DNA of 64,000 nucleotides from the NCBI RefSeq assembly GCF_000421165.1, contig NZ_ATWI01000011.1:124001-188000 (forward strand). The letters run 5' to 3'. Below are positions 15,637-23,316 of this stretch, piece by piece. This DNA is from Marinobacter daepoensis DSM 16072. GTDB taxonomy: Bacteria > Pseudomonadota > Gammaproteobacteria > Pseudomonadales > Oleiphilaceae. A program made the position numbers and the translations under genes. How positions within the stretch are numbered: the first letter of the stretch is position 1; each line of letters begins with the position of its first letter. A model generated the notes under the pieces. That model worked only from the letters and a program-made list of their open reading frames with translations. It did no database searches and had not been told where the DNA came from.

Positions 15637-16464
15637 ATGGCAATACTGAAGGCGCTGGTTGTTGATGATGCCAGCTTTGTGCGTGATCTGGTGAAGCGGA
15701 CGGTGCGCCAGCGCTTTCCTGTGATTGAGACAACAGACGCACCGAATGGGCGGAGAGCCCAGGCGCTGATGTCCAGGAGTAACTTTGATCTGGTGCTGTG
15801 CGACTGGGAAATGCCGGAGATGTCGGGGCTGGAGTTGTTGCAGTGGATGCGACAACAGCCGCAGTATCAGAAAGTGCCGTTCATCATGATCACCAGCCGG
15901 GGCGACAAGGATCATGTGATTGAAGCCGTTAAGGAAGGGGTTTCAGAGTACCTGGGCAAGCCTTTCAGCCCCGAAGGATTAAGCAAGAAAATCATAAAGG
16001 TGATGGGGCGTCGTCTGAAGGAGTCGATGGATCGCAGCGGGGCATCGCTGGACAGCCCGGCGGATGCCTTCAGGGAATCCGCCGCTCTGCTCACTCAGAA
16101 ACGGGCGGCCCCTCCGGCTGGTGCGGAGCGGGCCGGGTCGCGTGGCACGATGAGTCTTGCCTCGGTTCGATTTTCTGACAGTACCCTGAAGTCGGTGGTG
16201 AAGGATATCAATCTGACCGAAGTTCGGGTGATTGCCAGACGGGATCAGCAATTTCCGGGTATTCTGGATCAGGCCGTGGTGGATATTGAGGTTGGCGACG
16301 GTCAGGTGGCGCGCCTGAATGGTTACGTCCATCAGTTGCAGGCCGTTGATAAACGCCAGGATACCGATTTTGTCAGTGTCACCATCCGCTTTGTGGATGA
16401 GGATCCGAAGAAGCTGGAAGATCTGTCCCGGTTTGTGGCGACGTTCCGGGCCGCTCACCGTTAG
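15637..16464 (+). CDS. Response regulator with C-terminal PilZ-like domain
   Basis: A 275-residue protein. The CheY-like receiver (1-125) has the acidic pair Asp10/Asp11, phosphoacceptor Asp56 (LVLCDWEMP), Thr86 and Lys108 (YLGKPF). A linker of about 45 residues leads to a C-terminal domain (about 170-270) of beta strands that resembles an atypical PilZ fold: DINLTEV stands where DxSxxG is expected, and no RxxxR motif precedes it, so c-di-GMP binding is doubtful. The upstream ATG at 15592 was rejected in favour of 15637, where the receiver begins. No kinase partner is adjacent; phoR is convergent and overlaps by 4 bases. The output is unknown. Confidence 0.75.
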   Translation: MAILKALVVDDASFVRDLVKRTVRQRFPVIETTDAPNGRRAQALMSRSNFDLVLCDWEMPEMSGLELLQWMRQQPQYQKVPFIMITSRGDKDHVIEAVKEGVSEYLGKPFSPEGLSKKIIKVMGRRLKESMDRSGASLDSPADAFRESAALLTQKRAAPPAGAERAGSRGTMSLASVRFSDSTLKSVVKDINLTEVRVIARRDQQFPGILDQAVVDIEVGDGQVARLNGYVHQLQAVDKRQDTDFVSVTIRFVDEDPKKLEDLSRFVATFRAAHR

Positions 16465-17798
16465 TGTGAGTGATCCGGAACGTTCTGATTGTTGTCGGGT
16501 GCCCGTTCAACCAGGCGCTCCCGGGGAAAGTGGCAGATGAACTCACTGCCCTCGCCGACTTTGCTCCGGATTTCCAGGTTACCGTCGTGATTGATCAGAA
16601 CGTGCTTGACGATGGCCAGTCCCAGCCCGGTGCCGCCGGTGTCCTTATGACGGCTGGGGTCGGCGCGATAGAAGCGCTCGGTCAGTCTTGGTATGTGGAT
16701 GGGGTCCAATCCGATACCGGTGTCTTTAACCAGCAGGTGGGCGCCGTCGCGATTGGTGCTCCAGACCACGGTGATGTCACCACCGGCCGGCGTGTATTTC
16801 ACGGCATTGAAGATCAGGTTTGAGAACGCGCTTCTCAACTGACTTTCATCTCCCCGCAGCAAGCGGTGATCGCTGATACTGAGCGTAATCTGGTGGTTCT
16901 TGTCTCCGCTGAGTGCCTGGGCATCATGGCTGATCTGGTTCAGCAAGGCCTCGACATCCGTCAGAGTGTCATCGACGGTGTGTTCACCGGTTTCGATTCT
17001 GGAGAGCAGAATCAGATCGGTAATCAGGGCTTCCATTCTCGATGCCTGGACCGCCATGGTTGTGACGGCCCGACGCCACTTAGGTGGCAGCTCTTCACCA
17101 TGGTCAACGAGCGTTTCAAGGTAGCCGCTGATGACGGTCAGGGGCGTTCGCATTTCATGGGAGACGTTGCCCACGAAATCCCGGCGCATCTGCTCCAGTT
17201 GATACAGGCGGGTCACGTCTTTGGCGACAATCAGGCGGTCCTCATCACCAAAGAGGCTGATCTGGATTTGCAGGTGAATATGGGGCTTGGCGGGCGAATT
17301 GAGTTCCAGTGGTTCCCGGTAGTCTCTGGCATCAAAGTAGGCTTTGAAGGCCGGATGACGGATCAGGTTATGGATGTACTGGCCCTGGTCGGTGCTGCGA
17401 CGGAAACCCAGCAGATGTTCGGCAGAGCCATTCCACCACTCCATCGCCCCGCGGGCGTCGGTCATGATGACGCCGTCTCGCATGGCGTTGGTGGATTCCT
17501 GGACCCGATTGATGCGTGCCCGTAGCCGGTCCTGTGTCAGCAGGTGATTCTGGTGCAGCTTGTGAAGGTTGTCGAAGATGTCGCCCCACATTCCGATGCT
17601 CTGTGGTGCCTCATCGGTGGCGCTGGGGTTGCCCAGCCATTGGTAGAGGCGTCGCGACTGGATCAGCGTCCACCAGAGGTAAGCGATGAGGCCGACCAGC
17701 AGACCATAGGTCGGCTGGCCAAAATACAGGCCCACTAATGTGGTTCCGGCAAGCCCGGCGATGATCAGTCTCAGATAACGGGACCAGTTATGTTGCAT
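16461..17798 (-). CDS. phoR: Phosphate regulon sensor histidine kinase PhoR
   Basis: A 445-residue membrane kinase. Two close membrane segments (about 10-27 and 30-48) form the short hairpin typical of PhoR, without a large periplasmic domain. A DUF3329/PAS region (about 50-200; MTDARGAMEWWN) comes next, then the HisKA domain with phospho-His214 in FVGNVSHEMRTPL, and a HATPase domain with N, G1 (VKDTGIGLD) and G2 (GGTGLGLAIVKH) boxes. PhoR phosphorylates PhoB when phosphate is low and is normally inhibited by the Pst/PhoU complex, which is not in the window. It lies 68 bases downstream of phoB on the same strand. Confidence 0.93.
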   Translation of the reverse strand: MQHNWSRYLRLIIAGLAGTTLVGLYFGQPTYGLLVGLIAYLWWTLIQSRRLYQWLGNPSATDEAPQSIGMWGDIFDNLHKLHQNHLLTQDRLRARINRVQESTNAMRDGVIMTDARGAMEWWNGSAEHLLGFRRSTDQGQYIHNLIRHPAFKAYFDARDYREPLELNSPAKPHIHLQIQISLFGDEDRLIVAKDVTRLYQLEQMRRDFVGNVSHEMRTPLTVISGYLETLVDHGEELPPKWRRAVTTMAVQASRMEALITDLILLSRIETGEHTVDDTLTDVEALLNQISHDAQALSGDKNHQITLSISDHRLLRGDESQLRSAFSNLIFNAVKYTPAGGDITVVWSTNRDGAHLLVKDTGIGLDPIHIPRLTERFYRADPSRHKDTGGTGLGLAIVKHVLINHDGNLEIRSKVGEGSEFICHFPRERLVERAPDNNQNVPDHSH

Positions 17799-17866
17799 CC
17801 ACTACTGCCTTATTGTGTTTCCGGCGCTGATGCTGGGATCGCCGGGCTTGCCGTTTCAGGCCGGGA

Positions 17867-18559
17867 TCAGGCGGCCCGGGTGGAAAAACGATAGCCCGTT
17901 CCGCGCACCGTCTGGATCAGGTGATCATAGTCGTCGCCGAGTGCCTTGCGCAGCCGGCGGATGTGAACGTCCACGGTGCGTTCTTCAACATACACATTGC
18001 CACCCCAGACCTGATCCAGCAGTTGGGAGCGAGTATAGACCCTCTCCTGATGGGTCATAAAGAACTGAAGTAGACGGTACTCCGTAGGGCCCATGCTGAT
18101 GGCACCGTCGGAGGTGGTAACCCGGTGTCCGACCGGATCGAGAGTCAGGCCATCAACTTCGATCGGACTGTCGACACCCGGCGGTGTGGCGCGGCGAAGT
18201 ACCGCTTTCAGCCGGGCTACAAGCTCCCTTGGGCTGAAGGGTTTGGTGATGTAGTCATCCGCACCGACTTCCAGACCCTGAATCTTGTTGTCCTCTTCAA
18301 CTTTTGCGGTCAGCATGATGATCGGGATGTCTGAGGTGGCTTCCTCTTTTTTGAGGCGCCTCGCCAGTTCCACTCCGCTGGTGCCCGGTAGCATCCAGTC
18401 CAGCAGGATCAGGTCCGGTTGCTTGTCGACGATCAGGGCATGGGCTTCCCGGGCGTCAGCCGCCTCAAGGTAGTTGTAGTCTGCCATTTCAAGCGCCACG
18501 GCAATCATCTCGCGGATGGGCGCCTCGTCATCGACAATCAGGACAGTTTTTCCACTCAT
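17867..18559 (-). CDS. phoB: Phosphate regulon response regulator PhoB
   Basis: A 230-residue OmpR-class regulator. The receiver domain has Asp10/Asp11 and phosphoacceptor Asp54 ([13 protein letters not shown]), and ends with [19 protein letters not shown] winged-helix DNA-binding domain follows with [20 protein letters not shown] and [12 protein letters not shown], ending in GTGYRFS. It would activate phosphate-starvation genes from Pho boxes. The ATG at 18559 was chosen; a TTG and an ATG lie just upstream in frame (18568, 18565). A near-consensus Pho box lies upstream at 18653-18670, so positive autoregulation of phoBR is expected. Confidence 0.94.
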   Translation of the reverse strand: MSGKTVLIVDDEAPIREMIAVALEMADYNYLEAADAREAHALIVDKQPDLILLDWMLPGTSGVELARRLKKEEATSDIPIIMLTAKVEEDNKIQGLEVGADDYITKPFSPRELVARLKAVLRRATPPGVDSPIEVDGLTLDPVGHRVTTSDGAISMGPTEYRLLQFFMTHQERVYTRSQLLDQVWGGNVYVEERTVDVHIRRLRKALGDDYDHLIQTVRGTGYRFSTRAA

Positions 18560-18617
18560 ATGCATCAACCTGTATCAGACTTTGGGAGTTCTCTGATCAG
18601 AGTTTTGTACACACTCC

Positions 18618-18670
18618 CTTATAATGTTGCCGGGTCATTACAGCGTGTCTTTGTTACAAGTATATGACAG
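18618..18670 (-). promoter_or_regulatory. Pho box and -10 of the phoB promoter
   Basis: On the minus strand CTGTCATATACTTGTAAC (18653-18670) matches the Pho box consensus CTGTCATAWAWCTGTMAY at 16 of 18 positions. A further half-site CTGTAAT (18637-18643) lies where a -35 would be, and TATAAG (18618-18623) is a reasonable -10. The half-site spacing is not a perfect 11-bp tandem, so only the first box is confident. PhoB-dependent autoregulation of phoB is well known in gammaproteobacteria. Confidence 0.75.
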
Positions 18671-18679
18671 GAGCCGGGG

Positions 18680-19564
18680 TCAGACGGCAAGATCCAGTGC
18701 CAGCCCGAGAAACACGGCAAAGCCGGCCCAGTTATTACCCAAAAAGGCTTTAAAGCAGCCCTCCCGCGAACGCTCCCGGGCCAGAAACTGATGGTAGGCG
18801 AACAGGGCGGCCATGGTAGTGATACCCATATAGTAGAGGGCGCCCAGGTCTGCCTGCAGACCCACCATGACCAGGATCAGGAGGACCAGAACCTGGAGAA
18901 CGCCAATAATGGCCCGGTCCGCATCGCCGAACAGAATCGCCGTGGATTTGATGCCCACGGCCAGATCATCATCGCGATCAACCATGGCATAAAAGGTGTC
19001 GTAAGCGACGGTCCAGAGCACGTTGGCGGTGAACAGCAGCCAGGTGAGCTGGTTGAGCTGGCCGGACTCTGCTCCCCAGGCCATGGGAATGGCCCAGGAA
19101 AAGGCAGCCCCCAGAAACAGCTGCGGCAGATGGGTGTACCGCTTCATGAACGGGTAAATAAAGGCCAGAAAGGCACCCCCGAATGACAAATACAGGGTCA
19201 GAGGGTTGGTGAACAAGACCACCATCAGGAACGAAACCAGGCCCAGGCCGGCAAACAGTGCCACGGCTTCCCAGGCGTGGACCCTGCCGGTGGTCAGTGG
19301 GCGGTCTTTGGTGCGTTCAACGTGGCGATCCCAGTCGCGGTCGGCAAAATCATTGATGGCGCAGCCGGCTGCCCGCATGAAAAAGACACCCAGGGTGAAA
19401 ATCAGGATGTTGGTGATCGATGGCATACCTTCTGCGGCGAGCCAGAGAGCCCAGTAGGTGGGCCACAACAAGAGCAGTGTTCCGATCGGGCGGTCGATGC
19501 GTAGCAATCTGGCGTAATCGGCCAGCCGGGTCTGCACATGGGTTGGAAGAGCGTTCTGCAGCAT
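18680..19564 (-). CDS. ubiA: 4-hydroxybenzoate octaprenyltransferase UbiA
   Basis: A 294-residue integral membrane prenyltransferase of ubiquinone synthesis, joining a polyprenyl chain to 4-hydroxybenzoate. Both Asp-rich motifs that bind Mg-diphosphate are present: [20 protein letters not shown] in the N-terminal half and [13 protein letters not shown] in the middle. Eight or nine hydrophobic helices fit the family. It follows ubiC on the same strand with a 66-base gap, the classical ubiCA pair, and sits next to phoB as I recall it in Pseudomonas. Confidence 0.95.
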   Translation of the reverse strand: MLQNALPTHVQTRLADYARLLRIDRPIGTLLLLWPTYWALWLAAEGMPSITNILIFTLGVFFMRAAGCAINDFADRDWDRHVERTKDRPLTTGRVHAWEAVALFAGLGLVSFLMVVLFTNPLTLYLSFGGAFLAFIYPFMKRYTHLPQLFLGAAFSWAIPMAWGAESGQLNQLTWLLFTANVLWTVAYDTFYAMVDRDDDLAVGIKSTAILFGDADRAIIGVLQVLVLLILVMVGLQADLGALYYMGITTMAALFAYHQFLARERSREGCFKAFLGNNWAGFAVFLGLALDLAV

Positions 19565-19630
19565 AGGGTCTGGTGTCCGCTTGTCGATGCATGAAACCGC
19601 TGCCGATTATAGCGATCGGCCGCCGTCGAA

Positions 19631-20197
19631 TTAAACCCGGCCTGCCGCCTGATAGAGGGTTGGCAGGAGATATTCGCCGACCAGCAGGGCACAGGACTGG
19701 CGATGGAACAGAGAACGCCGGGCCAGCCGGGGGGCTCTGGACCCTGCTGGTTTGCACAGGCCGGTTTCGAGCGGCCCCCTTTGCCATTCCGGACTGCTGA
19801 ACAGGTAGGCGCCCAACGGCTTGTTGCCCAGGTTGCGCAAAATGCGGCCATGCCCCCTCAGGCAATCCTGCGGAATGACCGTTCGGGCCAGCACCCAGGG
19901 CTGACCGTCACCACATAAACGGACCTCTCGAACCCAGGCCAGTTGCCTCGGCGCCAGCCCCAGGCGATGAGCCTCCTCCGGGTTGGGAGGGGTGAAGCCT
20001 TCACGCACGATCTCGACGTGGAACCGCTCGCGGCACTTCTGACGGAGCGCCTGGGTAAAGGAGCTTTCCACCGTTAACCAGTAACGGGCTGGCCCATGAA
20101 CGTCGGGACAATACAGGCCGGCGGCGGCCAGCGACCGGTACCAGAGCGTTGGGGGGAGGCTCGGCTCAGCCCGGGGCTCACAAACCTTTGACGGCAT
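19631..20197 (-). CDS. ubiC: Chorismate lyase UbiC
   Basis: A 188-residue cytosolic enzyme that converts chorismate to 4-hydroxybenzoate plus pyruvate, the first committed step of ubiquinone synthesis. Family features include SLTxxL-like FTQALRQKC, WVREVRLCGDGQPWVLARTVIP and the C-terminal RRSLFHRQSCALLVGEYLLP. The frame is open back to 20248, but the ATG at 20197 gives the usual length and overlaps the hpt stop by 20 bases, which suggests coupling in an hpt-ubiC-ubiA operon. Confidence 0.88.
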   Translation of the reverse strand: MPSKVCEPRAEPSLPPTLWYRSLAAAGLYCPDVHGPARYWLTVESSFTQALRQKCRERFHVEIVREGFTPPNPEEAHRLGLAPRQLAWVREVRLCGDGQPWVLARTVIPQDCLRGHGRILRNLGNKPLGAYLFSSPEWQRGPLETGLCKPAGSRAPRLARRSLFHRQSCALLVGEYLLPTLYQAAGRV

Positions 20198-20735
20198 AGA
20201 TGCCCGGAGCATTGCGCCAATAGCCTTTGTAGTCCATGCCATATCCAAACAGGAAACGGTCTTCTACCAGCAGGCCGGTAAAGTCCGCCTTAAGGTCGGG
20301 GTGTGCCTTACGGTCGTGTTGCTTGTCGACCAGAGCGGCGGTCAGGACCTCTTTGGCGCCATGAGCCAGGCAGTAGTCAGCGATGGCGCACAGTGTGGTG
20401 CCTTCGTCCAGAATATCGTCGACGATCAGAATCGTGCGATCCTTCATATCGGCTTCCGGCTGAAGTTTCCACTCCAGGATACCGCCGGTGGTTTCCTGAC
20501 GATAGCGTGTCGCATGCAGGTACTCGGCCTGTACGGGAAACTTCAGGCGAGGCAGCAACTGGCCGGTCAGGATCAGGCCGCCATTCATGACACAGAACAC
20601 CAGGGGGTTGCTGTCTTTGAGGCGATCGGTGATGGCGCTGGCCATGGTGTCGATGGCGCAATGCACCTGCTCTTCGGAGACAAGGCAGTCTGCTTCTGCC
20701 ATGACCTGGTTCATTTCGGCGACGATATCGGTCAT
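20178..20735 (-). CDS. hpt: Hypoxanthine-guanine phosphoribosyltransferase
   Basis: A 185-residue type I PRTase for purine salvage (hypoxanthine or guanine plus PRPP giving IMP or GMP). The PRPP loop is ILIVDDILDEGTTL, and the flexible loop region and base-binding C-terminal segment (LVEDRFLFGYGMDYKGYWRN) agree with the hypoxanthine-guanine subgroup that lacks xanthine specificity. It is first in a minus-strand group with ubiC and ubiA and divergent from the rubredoxin gene. Confidence 0.9.
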   Translation of the reverse strand: MTDIVAEMNQVMAEADCLVSEEQVHCAIDTMASAITDRLKDSNPLVFCVMNGGLILTGQLLPRLKFPVQAEYLHATRYRQETTGGILEWKLQPEADMKDRTILIVDDILDEGTTLCAIADYCLAHGAKEVLTAALVDKQHDRKAHPDLKADFTGLLVEDRFLFGYGMDYKGYWRNAPGIYAVKGL

Positions 20736-20982
20736 AACGATCGGGTCCTGTCTAAAAGCGCGGATTATACCGAAGTGAGGCGGTCGAAGGGAGGGGCCAT
20801 TGGGAAGGGCAGGTCTGTAATTACTGCTATTGGCAGAAAACCCTTGTGGCTGGTGTCTGTGCTGGCATTGGTCGAAGCCTGTGTGGCGGGTATCATGGCG
20901 GAAAATCGGGTGGCTTGATTTTTCTTGATTGCCGTATTGTCTGACAATATTATTCTGAAAACCAAATCAGCGGGGACGTGTT

Positions 20983-21150
20983 ATGAAAAAGTGGCAGTGC
21001 GTGGTGTGCGGGCTGATCTATGACGAAGCCGAAGGTTGGCCGGAAGACGGCATTGAGCCCGGCACCCGGTGGGAAGATGTGCCAGAGGATTGGCTCTGTC
21101 CGGACTGTGGTGTCGGTAAGGAAGACTTTGAGATGATTGAGATTGGCTGA
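20983..21150 (+). CDS. Rubredoxin
   Basis: A 55-residue rubredoxin starting [10 protein letters not shown]. Four cysteines in two CxxC pairs (CVVC at 6-9 and CPDC at 39-42) bind a single iron. The Pro/Asp-rich middle ([17 protein letters not shown]) is typical. It passes electrons from the reductase encoded 15 bases downstream, classically to an alkane hydroxylase such as AlkB; no hydroxylase lies in the window, so the partner may be elsewhere or another acceptor may be used. The gene is too short for routine ORF cut-offs. Confidence 0.95.
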   Translation: MKKWQCVVCGLIYDEAEGWPEDGIEPGTRWEDVPEDWLCPDCGVGKEDFEMIEIG

Positions 21151-21165
21151 GGACGGAGTGGAATC

Positions 21166-22323
21166 ATGACCGAGCAGACACCTGTTGTGATCGTTGGCAC
21201 GGGCTTGTCGGGTTACTCGCTGGTGCGGGAATTTCGCAAGCTGGACAAAGAGACGCCGGTCATCATGGTGACTGCGGATGATGGCATCAGCTATTCCAAG
21301 CCCATGTTGTCAACCGGATTTACCAAGGACAAAGACGCTGACGGCCTGGCTCAGGCAAGCCCGGAATCGATGGCGGAGCAATTGGGGGTGGAAATCCGCC
21401 CCTGGTCAACCGTAACCGGCATCGATACCGACGCGCACGAACTGGTTCTCGGTGATCGCCGGCTGCGCTATGGCAAGCTGGTACTCGCCTGGGGAGCTGA
21501 TGTGATTCGCCTGAGCCTGAAAGGCGACGCTCAGGACCGGGTGTTTTCCATCAACGATCTGGTGGATTACCGGGTTTTTCGAAAAGCCCTTGCCGGGGGC
21601 CAGCGGGTCGCCATCATGGGGGCCGGACTGATTGGTTGTGAGTTTGCCAACGATCTGCGCAATGGTGGTTACGAGGTGGATGTGATTGCACCGGATGCCG
21701 ACCTGATGCCCAGCCTGCTGCCGGAAGCGGCGGCGGGAGCGGTTCGGTCAGAGCTTGAGAATCTGGGTGTGCGTTTTCATCTGGGGACGGTGGTTGAGCA
21801 GGTCACGCGTCAGGGCGGCGGCGTGGAGCTGGCGCTTGGCAATGGCGAAACGTTGCAGGCGGATCTGGTTGTTTCAGCGGTAGGCCTGCGCCCGCGTACA
21901 GAGTTGGCACGCTCGGCGGGTATTGCTGCAAACCGGGGTATTCAGGTGAATCGTGCGCTGGAAACCTCTGCCCCAGATGTCTATGCCCTGGGCGATTGTG
22001 CCGAGGTGGATGGACGCGTGTTGCTTTACGTATTGCCGTTGATGGCGTGCGCCCGTGCGTTGGCCAAGACGTTGTCCGGGGTACGCACGGAAGTGGCTTA
22101 CGGCACGATGCCGGTTATGGTCAAAACCCCCTGCTGTCCGACGGCTGTTTGCCCTCCGCCCCCGGAGGCTGAAGGCGAGTGGCGCACAGAGCAAGATGGC
22201 TCAAGTGTGAAGGCACTGTTCGTCAGTCCGGCCGGTGCCACCCTGGGGTTTGCCGTTACAGGTCGTTTTGCCGTAGAAAAGCAGATGCTTGCCCGTGATG
22301 TGCCTCCACTCCATCAGAGTTAG
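21166..22323 (+). CDS. Rubredoxin-NAD(+) reductase
   Basis: A 385-residue FAD-dependent pyridine nucleotide oxidoreductase. The N-terminal FAD Rossmann motif is GTGLSGYSLVREFRK, the NADH Rossmann motif is GAGLIGCEFANDLRNGG, and VYALGDCAEVDG is the second FAD-binding block. It follows rubredoxin immediately, the standard NADH-to-rubredoxin chain. The C-terminal part (VMVKTPCCPTAVCPPP) matches the rubredoxin reductase rather than the ferredoxin reductase branch. Confidence 0.92.
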   Translation: MTEQTPVVIVGTGLSGYSLVREFRKLDKETPVIMVTADDGISYSKPMLSTGFTKDKDADGLAQASPESMAEQLGVEIRPWSTVTGIDTDAHELVLGDRRLRYGKLVLAWGADVIRLSLKGDAQDRVFSINDLVDYRVFRKALAGGQRVAIMGAGLIGCEFANDLRNGGYEVDVIAPDADLMPSLLPEAAAGAVRSELENLGVRFHLGTVVEQVTRQGGGVELALGNGETLQADLVVSAVGLRPRTELARSAGIAANRGIQVNRALETSAPDVYALGDCAEVDGRVLLYVLPLMACARALAKTLSGVRTEVAYGTMPVMVKTPCCPTAVCPPPPEAEGEWRTEQDGSSVKALFVSPAGATLGFAVTGRFAVEKQMLARDVPPLHQS

Positions 22324-22455
22324 GGTTCTGACAGACCACGGCCTGCGGGTCTGCCCCGTTGGCCGTCCTCTTGAGTCTCTCAGTCGTTGCGAAATTTTCC
22401 AGTCTGGGGTAGAAAACCCGTTCGTGAGCTAACAAATAACATAACAGGAGCTGGC

Positions 22456-23316
22456 ATGCTGGACGTAACCCGAAAACTGGTGGAGTTGCTGGATCTTTCT
22501 CCCATAGGAGATGATCACTTTCAGGGCGACAGTGAGGATCTTGGCTTCCCGAACGTTTTTGGCGGGCAGGTTCTCGGGCAGGCTTTGATGGCCGCCAGCC
22601 GGACGGTGGAGCAGCGGCTCTGTCATTCCCTTCATGCCTATTTTCTGCGCCCGGGCAATCACAGCATGCCCATTGACTATGAAGTCCAGCGTGTGCGAGA
22701 CGGAGGAACCTTCTCGGTTCGCCGGGTGATTGCGCGTCAGGATGGCAAGGAGATTCTGACCGGCTCCATGTCGTTTCAGGTCGAGGAAGAGGGGTTGGAC
22801 CATCAGGTGGCTATGCCGGATGCGCCGGCTCCGGAAACACTGAAATCCGAGCAGGACTGGGGCAAACTGATCGCTGACAAGGTACCGGAGAAAATGCGGG
22901 ACATGCTGACCCGTGACCGGCCGATTGAGATCCGGCCGGTGGACCCGATCAATCCGTTCAAGCCGGAAAAGCGTCCGCCCCATCGCCAGAACTGGTTTCG
23001 TGCGCAGGGGCCTTTGCCGGATGACCCGGTGCTGCACCGGTGCCTGTTAACTTACGCCTCCGACTTTTCATTCCTGGGAACGTCTCTGACGCCCCATGGC
23101 CGTACGTTCATGAACACGAACATGCAGGTTGCCAGCCTGGATCATGCCATCTGGTTCCACCGTGATTTCCGGATGGACGACTGGCTGCTCTATGACAAGG
23201 ATAGCCCAAGTGCCTCGGGTGGCCGGGGTTTCAATCGAGGCAACTTCTTTACCCGCGACGGCGTACTGGTGGCCTCCACCACTCAGGAAGCGCTGATTCG
23301 CGAACGCAAGGGCTGA
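22456..23316 (+). CDS. tesB: Acyl-CoA thioesterase II TesB
   Basis: A 286-residue double hot-dog thioesterase that hydrolyses medium and long acyl-CoAs. The N-terminal hot dog has FGGQVLGQALMAA and the HAYFLRPGN block; the C-terminal hot dog has LTYASDFSFLGTSL, SLDHAIWFHRDFR and the closing GRGFNRGNFFTRDG. The start at 22456 has a CAGGAG ribosome-binding site. The last 34 bases overlap the convergent EAL gene. Confidence 0.92.
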   Translation: MLDVTRKLVELLDLSPIGDDHFQGDSEDLGFPNVFGGQVLGQALMAASRTVEQRLCHSLHAYFLRPGNHSMPIDYEVQRVRDGGTFSVRRVIARQDGKEILTGSMSFQVEEEGLDHQVAMPDAPAPETLKSEQDWGKLIADKVPEKMRDMLTRDRPIEIRPVDPINPFKPEKRPPHRQNWFRAQGPLPDDPVLHRCLLTYASDFSFLGTSLTPHGRTFMNTNMQVASLDHAIWFHRDFRMDDWLLYDKDSPSASGGRGFNRGNFFTRDGVLVASTTQEALIRERKG

